Assembly: GCA_018296165.2 (NCBI GenBank)
Contig: JACKQL020000158.1
Span: forward strand, 1-64,000
Length of the DNA stretch: 64,000 nt
Direction: 5' to 3'
From: Termitomyces sp. T153
Lineage: Eukaryota; Basidiomycota; Agaricomycetes; Agaricales; Lyophyllaceae
Positions within the stretch are counted from its first letter, which is position 1. Every line of letters begins with the position of its first letter. This document shows positions 42,830 to 54,700 of the stretch, piece by piece. A program made the position numbers and the translations under genes. Below the pieces are notes generated by a model that worked only from the letters and a program-made list of their open reading frames with translations, was not told the origin of the DNA and made no database searches.

Positions 42830-44196
42830 GCTGTAGTTATATAAACGAGTCAAGAGTCTGTGGGGCAGACAGCACCCCACCCATTCCAGAGGTTCCATCT
42901 TGTTCTTCTTCCTGGATGCGGTTGCCTCAAGCATGGCAAGGGGTCATTGCAGATTTGGTGGAGGTTTGTTTGGAGTGTCTGGGCTCACCACCTTCTTGTG
43001 TGTGGCAAGTCTCATAGGTGTGGTTACCTGAGATGAGGGTGGTGCATGGGAGGGGGCTATAAGTGGTCCCTTTTGTACATTCCTGCTTGCAGTGCACCAG
43101 TTCAGTTGGATCACTACTGCTTTGCTCATGGGATGGGCTGTCAAAAGCTGAAAGCAAGAGAACTGGGCTCAGGCATGGAGTCTATATCCTCATGAGTGGC
43201 TATCTATTCTTGTGATGGCATACAAGTGGGAAGGACTAGGTGTTGAGGGCATTTTCCTGAGGTTTCCTGCAGTGTATGGTGTATGGATGTGGGGAGTGGA
43301 AGGGCTGACACCTTTGTCCTGTGGCTCAAGTAGAGCAGGTCTCCTTGCCTAGATTCTCCTGGTTGGGTGAGAGCCCACCTTACATGGAGTTTACAGGATC
43401 TACTGAGTCTAGGGGGATGGTTTTCTTATATCCAGGCTAGTGGCTGTGTAATCACTTATGGTATACATGTAAGTTGTCAAGGCTGCTGTCTGCAATAGTG
43501 GTATGCTGTTCTGTGTCAACCCCTCAGACTGTGGTGGGGGAAGCCTCTGATTTGTCATTGACTTGTTATTAAAGCAGTAACTCACATTAGGTAGTATAGG
43601 TTGTATGAGTAGCAGTGCTTGAGAGAACATACCTTTCCTGATCCATGGTGTCAGTAGTGGTTCAAGTTCCCCCCCCCCCTCAGGTGTGTCTTCTCTAGAT
43701 TTGGATAACTCTTTATTATAACAAAGTAACAAATTTGATATCAATAAGAACAAGTAAATAAAAGGCCACAGTTATCTATACTATATAGATCCAGTACATT
43801 AGACAAAAGCTGATCCAATGGTGTTCAAGAGTGATATTCAATGTTAGATAGATAATCATTAGAACAGAAATGACTTAGAGCACATACAATTCTTGAATTT
43901 CATGTTTATTCATGATTATGAGATGGTGAACCAGTATAACATTGTACCCACTCAGTTCCCATCTTTGCTTGTGAAAGATCCAGTGATAAATCACCATCCT
44001 TGGATATAATCAGGTGATTGTGGGGTGGTGTAGAACTCGTAAAATATCTGAAGGAACCCACATCAAATGTTGGTTAGTATTTTTCAAATTGAGCCAACCA
44101 TCTCTGGTGGAGTACCAATGGGAATGAGAAGCCTAGTAGTCAATATGTCTGTGGAGACACCTTGTTGAGCAAGTGGAGATACATTGTGAGGATCAA
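42830..44196. other. No recognisable gene; homopolymer C run
   Basis: Short frames only. A run of ten C occurs at about 43,670-43,680. The right part (43,760-44,190) is the 3' flank of the NLR gene and carries no recognised repeat. Confidence 0.45.
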
Positions 44197-46310
44197 TTAA
44201 GACAGATGGTGGGTGCTCAGGATTATGTGGATCATTGGAGATATGCACCATAGTGTCTCCTGAGCCAGTGTGTGGGCATCAGTGGAAAGTGCAATAGAAT
44301 TGACATCAGCTGTATTGCCAGTGAGCTGCAGCACCTCAGCACCAGTTGAGGAATCCCACACATGGATAGTGTTGTCCCAAGAGCCAGAGACAATGTGGAT
44401 GCCATCAGGAGAAAATGCAACAGAATTAACACCACCTGTATGGCCAATGAACTGCAGCAGATCAGCTCCAGTTGAGGAATCCCACACACATATAGTCTTG
44501 TCCCTAGAGCCAGAGACAATGTGTGTGCCATCAGGAGAAAATGCAACAGAATTGACACCCTCTTTATGGCCAGTTAGCTGAAGCAGCTTGGCTCCAGTTG
44601 AGGAATCCCACACACAGATAGTGTTGTCCATAGATCCAGAGACAATGTGTGTGCCATCAGGAGAAAATGCAACAGAATTGACAGCACTTGTATGGCCAGT
44701 GAGCTGCAGTTGCTTAGCTCCAGTTGAGGAATTCCACACATAGATATTGTTGTCCATGATCCAGAGACAATGTGTGTGCCATCAGGAGAAAATGCAACAG
44801 AATTGACACTCTTGTATGGCCAGTGAGGTGCAGGTGTTTTGAGGAGTCCCACACACAGATAGTCTCATCCCATGAGCCAGAGACAATGTGTGTGCCATCA
44901 GGGGAAAATGCAACAGAAGAGACACAATCTGTATGGCCAGTGAGCTGCAGCACCTCAGCTCCACTTGAGGAGTCCCACACACAGATAGTGTTGTCCCATG
45001 CACCAGAGACAATGTGTGTGCCATCAGGGGAAAATGCAACAGAAGAGACATGATTTGTATGGCCAGTCAGCCACAGCAGCTGAGCTCCACTTGAGGAGTC
45101 CCACACACAGATAGTCTCATCCCATGAGCCAGAGACAATGTGTGTGCCATCAGGGGAAAATGCAACAGAAGAGACCCAATTTGTATGGCCAGTGAGCTGC
45201 AGCACCTCAGCACCAGTTGAGGAATCCCATACATGGATTGTGTTGTCCTCAGAGCCAGAGACAATGTGTGTGCCATCAGGGGAAAATGCAGCAGAAGAGA
45301 CACTACCTGTATGGCCAGTCAGGTGCAGCAGCTCAGTACCAGTTGAGGAATCCCACACACAGATAGTCTTGTCCTCAGAGCCAGAGACAATGTGTGTGCC
45401 ATCAGGAGAAAATGCAACAGAAAAGACAGCACTTGTATGGCCAGTGAGCTGCAGCACCTCAGCACTAGTTGGGGAACCCCACACACAGATAGTGTTGTCT
45501 TCAGAGCCAGAGACAATGTGTGTGCCATCAGGAGAAAATGCAACAGAATTGACACCACTTGTATGGCCACTCAAGTGCAGCACCTCAGTACCAGTTGAGG
45601 AATCCCACACACAGATAGTCTTGTCATTAGAGCCAGAGACAATGTGTGTGCCATCAGGAGAAAATGCAACAGAAGAGACAGCATCTGTATGGCCAGTCAA
45701 GTGCAGCAGCTCAGTACCAATTGAGGAATCCCACACACAAATAGTCTTGTCCTCAGAGCCAGAGACAATGTGTGTGCCATCAGGAGAAAATGCAACAGAA
45801 GAGATAGCACTTGTATGGCCAGTAAGCTGCAGCACCTCAGCACCAGTTGAGGAATCCCACATACAGATAGTGTTGTCCTCAGAGCCAGAGACAATGTGTG
45901 TGCCATCAGGAGAAAATGTAACACAATAGACAGGACTTGTATGGCCAGTGAGCTGCAGCACCTCAGCACCAGTTGAGGAATCCCACACACAGATAGTGTT
46001 GTCCTCAGAGCCAGAGACAATGTGTGTGCCATCAGGAGAAAATGCAACACAATAGACAGGACTTGTATGGCCAGTAAGCTGCAGCAGCTCAGCTCCATTT
46101 GAGGAATCCCACACACAGATAGTCTTGTCCCATGAGCCAGAGACAATGTGTGTGCCATCAGGAGAAAATGCAACAGAATAGACACCACTTGTATGGCCAG
46201 TGAGCTGCAGCACCTTTGCACGAGTTGAGGAATCCCACACACAGATAGTCTTATCCCATGAGCCAGAGACAATGTGTGTGCCATCAGGAGAAAATGCAAC
46301 AGACATGACT
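44197..46310 (-). repeat. WD40-encoding 126-bp tandem repeats
   Basis: About 17 units of 126 bases, each encoding a 42-residue WD40 blade. Between units, changes cluster at the same codons: the two residues after GHT, the residue after SGS, the one before T in DKT/DNT/DET, and the residues after SSTG. Elsewhere codons are nearly invariant, which indicates recent exchange between units. The antisense frames across this tract are artefacts of the repetition. Confidence 0.9.
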
Positions 46311-49300
46311 TCTGCCTTTTGCTCGATCTCACTAATCAATCCTGTCTGACCTCTGGACCCTTTAATAGCTGGTACTGAACTAAATTGCTCTTTCCACTTC
46401 TGTGAAATGGCACTATGATGCCAGGTTGGTAATACTGATATATACAGATGTGGTGTTGATAAACATGCTGGGCTGTTTAAAAAATACATTGCAAAATTGG
46501 ACACCTCAGTAATATTATTAATGAGACTATTCTGCTGCTTGTCATTATTGATACATACTCTGGTCAGAGTATTAGGACTTGTCATGTCAATGCACTTCTT
46601 CAATTCATGCAGCATGTAGTTGCATCTTTGTCCACATTGCAGCAAATTCATAGCCTCTATCCAGAACAGAATTTTAAGCAAGAGAAAATCCTGTAAATCA
46701 TCATACAAAATATTTATTTCATTGTGCATGCCTTGGGCCTGGGCTAAGCAAGTGGACCAGTGGCTGCTCCAATATACACAACAGTACTTCAGTGTTTGAG
46801 AGATCTTGTCTTCATTTACAAGCTCAGGTACTTCATTGTCAAGAAGAAATGATGATGGATGACTACAAATATTAAAGCAAAGCTCTGACTTCATTATTTG
46901 GAAACATTGATGACCCAAAAAGCTATGATGTTTCTCCATGCTACAGAACAAGCTAGATACTACATGACCAGTTTCCTTGAAACATTCTGCTTTGAAAATA
47001 AAATCTGGAAATGAAGCATGGTACCAGAAGACCTTGCCTTCTTTAGCATAAAGAACAGCATGAAGACTTTCTATCAAATATTCTGCACATTCCTCCATAT
47101 CCTTCTCATCATCAGAACCTGAGAGTCTTGCAGCTACAATAGGAGATATACGTTCCTCTGCACAGAGTAGATTCCAAAGAATAACTAAGCGGGCTTGAAT
47201 TTCATCTTTTGAAAGTTTTTCAAATGCTTCAGACAGAATCTGACTGTACAGCATATCAATTTGTAAGGTTGCCTTCACAGGATGATGGGTTTGATGACTA
47301 AGAGAACTGTCCAACAGTTGCTTCATCCGCTTTTTTTGGTCATTACTTGTTAAACCTCTTCTAGGACTTATGTATTTTACTGCTGTTGATGCATATATGA
47401 AGAGACCATTTGCCTGTTGCATGAGGGTGACAAGTTCAATTTCATTCTGCAATGCAGGAAGCTTGTTCTTGAGATACATCAGAATATCTTCATTCACTTC
47501 AGCTGTATCCACATCATAGAGATGACAAACAGCATCAGATGAAAAGGACTTGCAAAGTTCAACTATATTAGGATCTGGCCGGCTTGTGACAAGAAATTTG
47601 AGACCATGCAAGGCACCCTTCTCAATGGTCAAAAGGAGTTCTTGCAAGAATTCTGAGCCTCCATGACCATCAATCTCATCCAAGGCATCAATAACCACCA
47701 AGTATGGAGGTAGAATTCTTGATTCTGTACTAGTAGAGACCTGCCAAGGATCAACTAAAAGGTCATTCATCTGTTTACCCAGTTTGTTCACTGAGTCAAG
47801 CTTGTTGACATCAAAAAGAGACTTTAAAAATGACTTGGAATGATGAGCAAGCTGATAGACCAATGTAGGAATGATGTTGGCCCTGCTCCTTGTATCTTCA
47901 AACTGACAAGAACAAAAGAAAGAGGCCTGCAAAATGTTTAACCCTTTGTTATCTTCATCAAAGTGTTTTGCTACTGAGCAAGCAATAGTTGACTTTCCAG
48001 ACCCAGCTGGACCAGTTAGCCAGAAGACCTGTGGGCTGGTGGGTGAAGAATCCTCTGCCCACTCATATAGCTGTTTGAGTATTCTTATACGTGTTCCCTC
48101 AATACAGGGTGCACGAAATAAAGTATCATCATTGAGAATAGCATCATATGGTGCTTTCTTAGAGTAGTCCCAATTGTCCAATTTTGATTGCTAAGAACAA
48201 ATTAGCTCAAGATGGTCATGAACTTCTCACAAAAACATACAGAAACAAGATCATGCAAAGAACTTATATTCCTGTCAATGTTGAAGTTCATTTGAAGCTA
48301 ACAGAGAATTGCAATGTCAGCACTGCTACATTGCAAACTGTATAAGTCACATACAACAAAATTCTCTGTCTCTTTATCAATCCGCTTGAAGATCTTTTGA
48401 ACCTTGGCATTGTCTTGTTCATTTTCCAAGATCCTTTTCCATGTTGATGTCTCAGACATTGCCCTCAGCTCAAGAATCTTTTCAATGAGTGACCTGCATA
48501 ATATCAGATATGAAACATTCTGCAATAAATGCCATGCTCACTGTGCGAATTTCTCAGTTATTGCTCTGAATTTGGTGTCTTTGTTATCTATTTCCATCAA
48601 TCCCGCATTGACAACTTCAAGACACTTTTGAGTCTGAGTATAGAGCTCATGCAGTGCATCTTTGTTGTCAGAAATGGCCTAGAGCTGATGTTAACTCGTG
48701 GAAAGCAAACATAGAAGGTGATGAGGGCATACATTTCCAAGGTCAATGAGAACATTTAAAGCAGCAATAGGTGTCTTGAAAGGGGTGCCTTCCAGCAGTT
48801 TCTCAGCTATTTTGAGCAACATCTGCATGCCATGCCATGCTGATTTTTCAAGATGACCTGACAGGGAAAATTATGTTTCACATTTATTGCTCAAAACTGG
48901 CTTACTTACCTTGTCCCTTATCAGTGGGCGTCAAATTCATCTGAGGTACGTCTACTCTGATTCCTCCGGATCCTGTAAAGGCATTCAAGCAGTTGCGCGC
49001 TGCATGATAATATTATAGTTACCTGGTTCGACATGATCTCTCACGCCTACCTGAGTATCTGATATGTGCACAATGGAACTTGCTCAGATTCCATTCACGA
49101 ATGTGAAGTTTGAATGTGCTCACCATGAACCATCGTTGGGCCTACTACAACGGGAGGTTGGCTGCTGGCACTGTTTCCTGATTCAAACGCAGGAGACGAG
49201 TCGGTGAATGCAGTTGCGTTAGACCCGCTGGCGTCTAATACTTGTGTACCATCCGATCCTATATCGTGCACATTGCTGCCTCGCGGAGGGAGAGGTGATG

Positions 49301-49389
49301 GAGTACGACTTGCAGGGGAGAACCGGTCTGCAACACTATGGAGCATTTTCTTAAGAGCACGACGCTTGGATTTCTGAGGATTCGACATG
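44197..49389 (-). CDS. NLR-type NACHT-WD40 protein with about 17 near-identical WD40 repeats
   Basis: The start is the ATG at 49,387-49,389 (MSNPQKSKRRALKKML); several short 5' exons encode a helical N-terminal domain (HLEKSAWHGMQMLLKIAEKL, KFRAITEKFAQ, RAMSETSTWKRILENEQ) reminiscent of fungal NLR adaptor domains. The main exon opens before 48,181. Counting from its first Met, Walker A GPAGSGKST is at 57-65, Walker B YLVVIDALDEID at 160-171 and TSRP at 199-202, defining a NACHT STAND NTPase. A helical linker of about 420 residues follows. From about 46,310 downward, 42-residue WD40 repeats (SVAFSPDGTHIVSGS core) are almost identical, the design of fungal incompatibility receptors in which repeats form the ligand-sensing propeller. 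Repeat 13 holds two single-base deletions (near 44,815 and 44,757), so the last four repeats are out of frame; the last is degenerate. Likely cytosolic. Confidence 0.8.
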
Positions 49390-50170
49390 GTGGTATGTGA
49401 GAGAGCCGTTGGGGTCCCTCCCACTGATGGGATGTCAAGTCCTCTCACGCCTCATTTTGATGTTCTATTGTTGTACAAGATTCCATGCCGTTCCACGGTT
49501 ACGGAAGCGCTGTGGAGATGGTGCTTCTATCTGTTGATGCATGAGGCCTGGAAGTCTCGTATCATTGGCGGACTCCTCTTGTTAGATCAATTTTTCTTAT
49601 CATACTTTTTCTCAGTAACCATGATAACGGAATTCGCAACCCATTATCGACGCCGTTTCCGCCTGCTGAATGCTGTGGCTATTGTGGACCGTAGATTTCA
49701 TTTGGTACACGGACTAAAGAACCAAACTAGTACTGACATGGCGATCTGATGGACCTGGTTTTGTTTCTCGTCCGATGCCGTCGCCGTGGTGCGGTTGGAT
49801 GGACCGCATCGATAGCCCTTTCTTTCCCCAAATATCCTAGCTGCACACGTTGCAGCCTGTTGTCTTCTGTGACGCACGGCACAATGGGCACAGGTTCAGT
49901 AACTCCTTTAGATATAGGACACTCAGCTTTCTTCTAGATGCACATTGGGAACAGTAGTACACCTGGTTCAAGCAGGGACATGGTCGACCCATCTCTCAAT
50001 CGTCGGCCACGAACGTAGATTTCTCATGGGATGGATAAGGAAAGCGCACCTTCCAAAGTCCTTCGCTGAGTCTGATGTTAGTTGTCTTCTCAGCCACCGC
50101 GTCCCACACGCATCTAGTAGCGCTTACGATTCTCGATCGCAGTTCACAAACTATGACCATCATTCAATAC
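49390..50170. other. CpG-rich upstream region of the NLR gene
   Basis: This is the 5' flank of the NLR gene; the part to about 49,795 is duplicated in decayed form at 21,315-21,700. No TATA box is convincing and the frames present are not recognisable genes. Confidence 0.4.
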
Positions 50171-50647
50171 TTAGCATCGGAGCAACGGATCCATGAAACA
50201 GAAGTAACACGGTGTCAGATACTTGGAAGGATGGGGACGCTGTGGCCTCGCGAGTGTATCATAGCAAACTCGGCGTAGAGACGACAAAAGTGTACCCAGT
50301 GCTAACTCACTGCCTAGAGTCTTCCTGCAGAAAATAACTTGACTCTTGACGTGTTTATCCAGTAGGAAAGTATAAGAAATGGGACAGAGACGAATCTGTG
50401 TTAAGGATCTCGAGAAGTGGATGCTAGGCTGGCGAGTGGAATGTGAGAGATGATACCTGAAATGCACATGCTTGGCTATATAGTTTGCAATGCGGTTCTT
50501 GGTCGGCGCTTGAGCTTGTGATGTCTCGATACGTCCACGTGCCATGGCTTTCTTACCCTTATCACTTCTGTTGAATGTGTCCAACGTCTTTGTTGCGCCT
50601 GCGCCTGACTTTCTTTTTCTACAGCGATATTTAACAATCCCACTCAT
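50171..50647 (-). CDS. Hypothetical basic protein
   Basis: A 158-codon minus-strand frame starting MSGIVKYRCRKRKSGAGATK. The first third is rich in Lys and Arg (KGKKAMARGRIETSQ); the rest may include an unspliced intron (a gtatcatc donor near 50,460 and a cacag acceptor near 50,398). No family is recognised. It lies in the CpG-rich block, divergent from nothing obvious. It could be a small host gene or chance. Confidence 0.25.
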   Translation of the reverse strand: MSGIVKYRCRKRKSGAGATKTLDTFNRSDKGKKAMARGRIETSQAQAPTKNRIANYIAKHVHFRYHLSHSTRQPSIHFSRSLTQIRLCPISYTFLLDKHVKSQVIFCRKTLGSELALGTLLSSLRRVCYDTLARPQRPHPSKYLTPCYFCFMDPLLRC

Positions 50648-51000
50648 CCCGAGGTTCGCTCCTCACCATAGTTTTCTTCAGCGTTCTACCGGTCCCGCTA
50701 GCTTGTCATGCAGCCTGAAGCACTCCTTTGACGTCCTACACGTATGGTTCTTCATTAAATCAATGCATCCGAACTCTGATCTAGAACGACTTCGTCTAGG
50801 AATTTTTTCAGTCCGACTGATCTTTCGTGCAGTGTTACCTATCGATTTCATTGTTATTTCTACAGCTACGACAACGTCCGCTCTTGGAATCCACTTAAAT
50901 CATAGCTATGAGCCCGAGTCCATCCTCTTCACTATGACAGCTTCAGAGTTACCTTCAAGTGTGGCTCTGTTCGATCTTTTTGTAGACAGTCCTATGCACA
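50648..51000. other. No supported gene; segment duplicated at 29,195-29,403
   Basis: A plus-strand frame crosses 50,544-51,092, but its codons look unconstrained. The part 50,755-50,920 is the better-preserved copy of the host segment beside the Copia elements at 29.2 kb. Confidence 0.4.
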
Positions 51001-51735
51001 CTAGGTACTTTCCACGCTCCCGTTCTACCCACCCCACTCCCACTCGTCCCAGCCATTACACCACCATTCACGCTCACCCCCTTAGAATTTAATTTTCACC
51101 AATGAAAAACCACCTCGCACACTACCCCCGAACACTTCGCGTTCTTTCAAGATCACACCCACGCTGCGTGCTATTCCTGAGTTGAAGTCTGAGGGAAGCG
51201 GAAGGGGGCTGAAGACACTCGCGGCTCACTGGACCGTTGCTCTGTGCATATGCGCTACTGCCCTTCAAGCTCGATACGAGTTTGCGAATGGGCTGGAGGC
51301 GTGCTGATGCAGAGCCAAACCAGGTTGGAGGGGCTCATACTCGGGGTGTATGCTATATGTGCCCGTGTTGACTGCGCTCTCACCCATGCTAAACGACTCA
51401 TTGCATATGCCCTAAGCTGAGCCGCGCCGGCACTGCCTATTTGACGCTCCGGCACATACTGGAATGGGTTAACAACTCCACGACGCCTGTACTGGGCCGC
51501 CCATCCATGTATTATCGCCGTCATTGCCGTCTCCATGATCGGAGTCCAAGATACATCTTTTGCGATGGTGGAGCAAGAGAGCGAGAAGAGTCGGGAAAGT
51601 GAGGAGGGCGAACCCAACTATTCCTGTATAGAAGAGAATGGGGAATCAGTGCATGTGAAGGGTGGAGGGGAGGAGATGACGAACCTCCGACGACATCGAT
51701 GATGGTGACTTTGTATGTCTGGATCATGACGCTAG
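51001..51735 (-). pseudogene. Membrane-protein family relic, TM and tail
   Basis: Minus-strand sense begins VMIQTYKVTIIDVVGG, followed by the family intron at the same place (gttcgtca to tatacag), then the helix IVGFALLTFPTLLALLLHH. Next come RKRC, NPFQYVPERQIGSAG, and a shortened tail (AHIAYTPSMSPSN). Frameshifts occur before the YVPER motif and in the tail. A damaged copy of this tail, inverted, is at 34,214. Confidence 0.65.
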
Positions 51736-52200
51736 TACTTCAAATTCAAGGTTGATGGGGCGTAGGAGCTATGCCTGAACTGTTCGAGTACGATACGGGT
51801 GTGAGATTTGTGAGGCCAAGGGGCTTGGACTGGTGTGGTTGGGGGAATGACATCTTCTGGGCCAAAGTTGCCATCAAAGAGGCATTTCTCGTGGTTGCGA
51901 TAGTGCCGTTGGATACGCAAGAGAGTGGGGAAAGTGGAAAGGGCGAGGCCGACTACATCTGCAACCATGAAAATTATAAAATTAGGGTGCGTAAAGGAGA
52001 GAAGGGACAGGAGATGACGGACCATCAACGATGGTGGACGAGCGTAGGAAAGCAGGCTTTTTCACTAGTGAACACTTGTCCAGTGTGTACTTGAAGTTGA
52101 TGAAGTTGATGGGGCGCAGGAACTATGTCTGGACTGTTCGAGCACGATGCGGATGTCAGAGAAGTATGAGGTCAAAGAGGCAGAGACAGATTCTTGAAGA
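51736..52200 (-). pseudogene. Membrane-protein family relic, tandem partial copy
   Basis: A second partial unit directly upstream of the previous one. Its minus strand carries STIVDG with a gtccgtca donor and a ggttgcag acceptor, then DVVGLALSTFPTLLRIQRHY and CLFDGNFGPEDVIPPTT. It stops before the YVPEH motif where the next unit begins, so the two form a head-to-tail tandem of truncated copies. Confidence 0.6.
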
Positions 52201-52350
52201 GCTTTTTCAGAGTAAAAGTTCTGGTAGTGTAGGTAAGTGAGCTTCAGTAGTGAAAAGTACAGTGAGCCTGATCATCAAAATTGCGTAACACGGAACATGA
52301 ACACGACAGGACAGGACGATGCGAGGACGTGACTTCCATCAGCCTGTGTT
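52200..52350 (+). repeat. Repeat shared with 34,725-34,855
   Basis: Common blocks include gtacagtgagcctgatcatc and aaaattgc-taac; CpG sites here (gcgtaacacgg) are TpG or CpA in the other copy (gcataacatgg). Confidence 0.7.
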
Positions 52351-52671
52351 TGACTTATGCTGGGGCATTGCTCCCTACGTCACGTGTCCTATTCATCCTT
52401 TGCACAAACGACACTGAAATTTACACTGTGAGCTTGACAAAATCTGCCAAGACCTGCGCATTCTAGTCATCCCATGTGATTGTGACTTTTTTTCTACCAA
52501 AATGTCAAAGTCCTCAAGCTTCGAGCGCGAGCAACTTGCTTCAACTGCAGCGATGAGTTCAAGTCCAATCTCTTCATCTACTGAGATCTCTTGAGCTTGT
52601 CTCAGTCTGCCGCTGCTGCCGTCTCCACTTTGCCGACATCGTCCCATCAAGGTGCTCTCGTCTTTCAATTC
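52351..52671. other. 5' flank of the membrane-protein copy at 52,672
   Basis: Contains the counterpart of the short first exon (ctcagtctgccgctgctgcc near 52,600) seen at 37,300-37,354, but the start codon context is altered. No separate gene. Confidence 0.4.
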
Positions 52672-54117
52672 TAATGTCGTCTTTGTCGTCGCCTTCTCTC
52701 TTTCTGTCCCCCTCCCACCCGTCTCGCAGACTCCTGACTTTATCGTCACTTCTACAAGAACAACGACGTCCAGCGTTACTCCTCCTTCTAGCGCGAGCAA
52801 CTTGACGACACCCACTCCAACTACGACCGCAAGCTCAAGGCGTTTCAACCAACTCTCTATCCTTTTCTCCCACTAGCTAATCCACAAACCCTTCTGCGCC
52901 TGCGTCCCTCGAACGTCCAACACCTCTACAACCACCTCCGCACCGCCCTCGCGCACCCAGGACCTAACACCTGCACCTCCATCAACTTTTCTTACTTTCA
53001 AGTACAGCCATGTACGTACCTTTCTCCTATCCATCACTTATGACATCGGATACGGATATTTTGGAACATAGTCTAACGTAATGGCCAAGTGTTCACGAGT
53101 GTCATCATTCAAACCAGTATCATTCAAAGCACAATAATAACCAACCCCCCTTTTCAACATAATTCATCCACCAACATCGGTGCAATCGTCGGCGGCGTTG
53201 TCGGAGGTCCGTGTCTCCATTTCTTTTCGTATACGCTCAATCTGATCCTTCTCCTACTTACATAACTCACAGGTGTAGTCGGCCTTGCCATCCTCACGCT
53301 CCTAACATTTCTCCTAATCCGCCGACACCGGCGCAACCGCGAAAAATACCTCTTCAATGGAAACTTCGACCCCGCACACGTCGTTCCCACCACACCTCGC
53401 ATCTCTCTCCCTGACGACGGCGACGACGGCATGGGCGGACGTCTGGGAACAGGCGTCGGTGGCGTCGTTATGCCGTTCCAGTATGTGCCGGAGCACGAAC
53501 GGCGGCAGGAGATGAGGACTGCGGCGGATCTAGGAGTGGGTGCGGGTGCGGGTGCGGGTGCGGCGGGCGTAGGCGCTGCGTATGTTATGAGCCAGAGTCA
53601 GCATGGCCACGGGAACGGGAACAGGCATGGATCGTACACGCCGAGCATGAGGCCCTCCGACCCAGGTTCGGGGTCTGGATCCGCATATTTCCCCAACCCA
53701 TTCGCAAGCCCCATGTCGAGCTCGGAGGCAGGAAGCGCGTACGCACAGAACATTGGTGCGTACCCCACCTTGAATGCATACCCCGTCTCTGCCGGGGCAG
53801 GGGCCGCTGCACAGCGAGCCGCGAGTGTATCGAGCCATGGGACGGCCCTCTCGAACTCAATCTCGGGAACAAGCACTGCAAGTGCAATTGCGAAAGAGCG
53901 CGAGGCGTTTGTGGGTAGTGTGAGGGGTGGTATGTCGTTGGCGAATCCTGATTCTGATGGGGTGGGCGGGAGTGGGGCGGGTAGGAATGGAGCGGGAGCG
54001 GGGAGATTACCGATTGTGCATAGGAATGGGGGACGGGTTGTTCAGGAGGTGCATGAGGAGGTGGCGGAGGAGATTCCGCCGACGTATGATAGTATTCCGG
54101 CTAATGAGAGGCGGTGA
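52672..54117 (+). pseudogene. Single-pass membrane protein, ectodomain broken, tail intact
   Basis: Inverted paralogue of the gene at 35,969-37,354. The ectodomain start (TPDFIVTSTRTTTSSVTPPS) soon runs into stops, and a 2-base deletion near 53,083 (acgtaatgg against acgtctaatgg) breaks GQVFTS. From about 53,160 the sense is clean: NSSTNIGAIVGGVVG, then the family intron, the helix VGLAILTLLTFLLIRR, and the FNGNFDPAHVVP motif. The tail is complete: PFQYVPEHERRQEM, a Gly/Ala-rich run, HGNGNRHGSYTP, SGSAYFPNPFAS, and the conserved end VQEVHEEVAEEIPPTYDSIP followed by ANERR and stop. A protein starting in this half is possible but unsupported. Function unknown. Confidence 0.7.
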
Positions 54118-54700
54118 GTGTTGGGAGAGGGTCTTGTTGATGGGCAGGGGGTAGAGGGAGAGGAGGGCCGGGCAGGATGAATTGAAAAGCCATGAGATGG
54201 CAGATGGTAGATGGAGCTGGTCGTGTACGTCAAACCAAGGCTGAATGACGTGCAAAAACTCGATGGGACCTGCCCCTCTGCCGTGAACACTTGTCCATAT
54301 CAACATCCGACCTTTTAATGCACCAAAATCCCCAATCTGGCTGCCTTCGTGCCCTCGTTCATGTCACTCATTCCGTCGTTATTCTCCATTTCCATTTCTC
54401 AATTCCATTCTCGTTATCATTCTCCTCCTTCTCAATTCTTATCAGCCATACATCATCCACTTCTTTGCTGTAGAGATTCACATGTATGCGGATACTCATT
54501 TCCAGAATCCCTTACCTCCCTCTTCCCACCTTGTCTCTCTCCCTTCATGTTTAACTCACATACTTGTACACAAGCACGTTTTGCTGCTGTTATATTTTTC
54601 TTTTTAAGATATGTGGAACAGAGCTTTGGAACAGAGCTTGAGAACTCACTCAAGTTTTTCTTCTCTAGAATGGGGTCAGTGAGGTTCAATTCTTAGGGCT
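54118..54700. other. Intergenic sequence, pyrimidine-rich
   Basis: 3' flank of the membrane-protein copy with pyrimidine-rich DNA near 54,370-54,480. Frames present look like noise. A Copia LTR begins at 54,701. Confidence 0.45.

Noticed and set aside
45138..45929. Long plus-strand open frame of 263 codons
   Set aside because: It is the antisense of the WD40 repeats. The 126-bp periodicity keeps all frames open, and the product is a repeat of the same artefactual peptide.
44197..46310. Possible CRISPR-like or satellite array
   Set aside because: The 126-bp units are coding WD40 blades in frame with an upstream NACHT domain, and the organism is eukaryotic.
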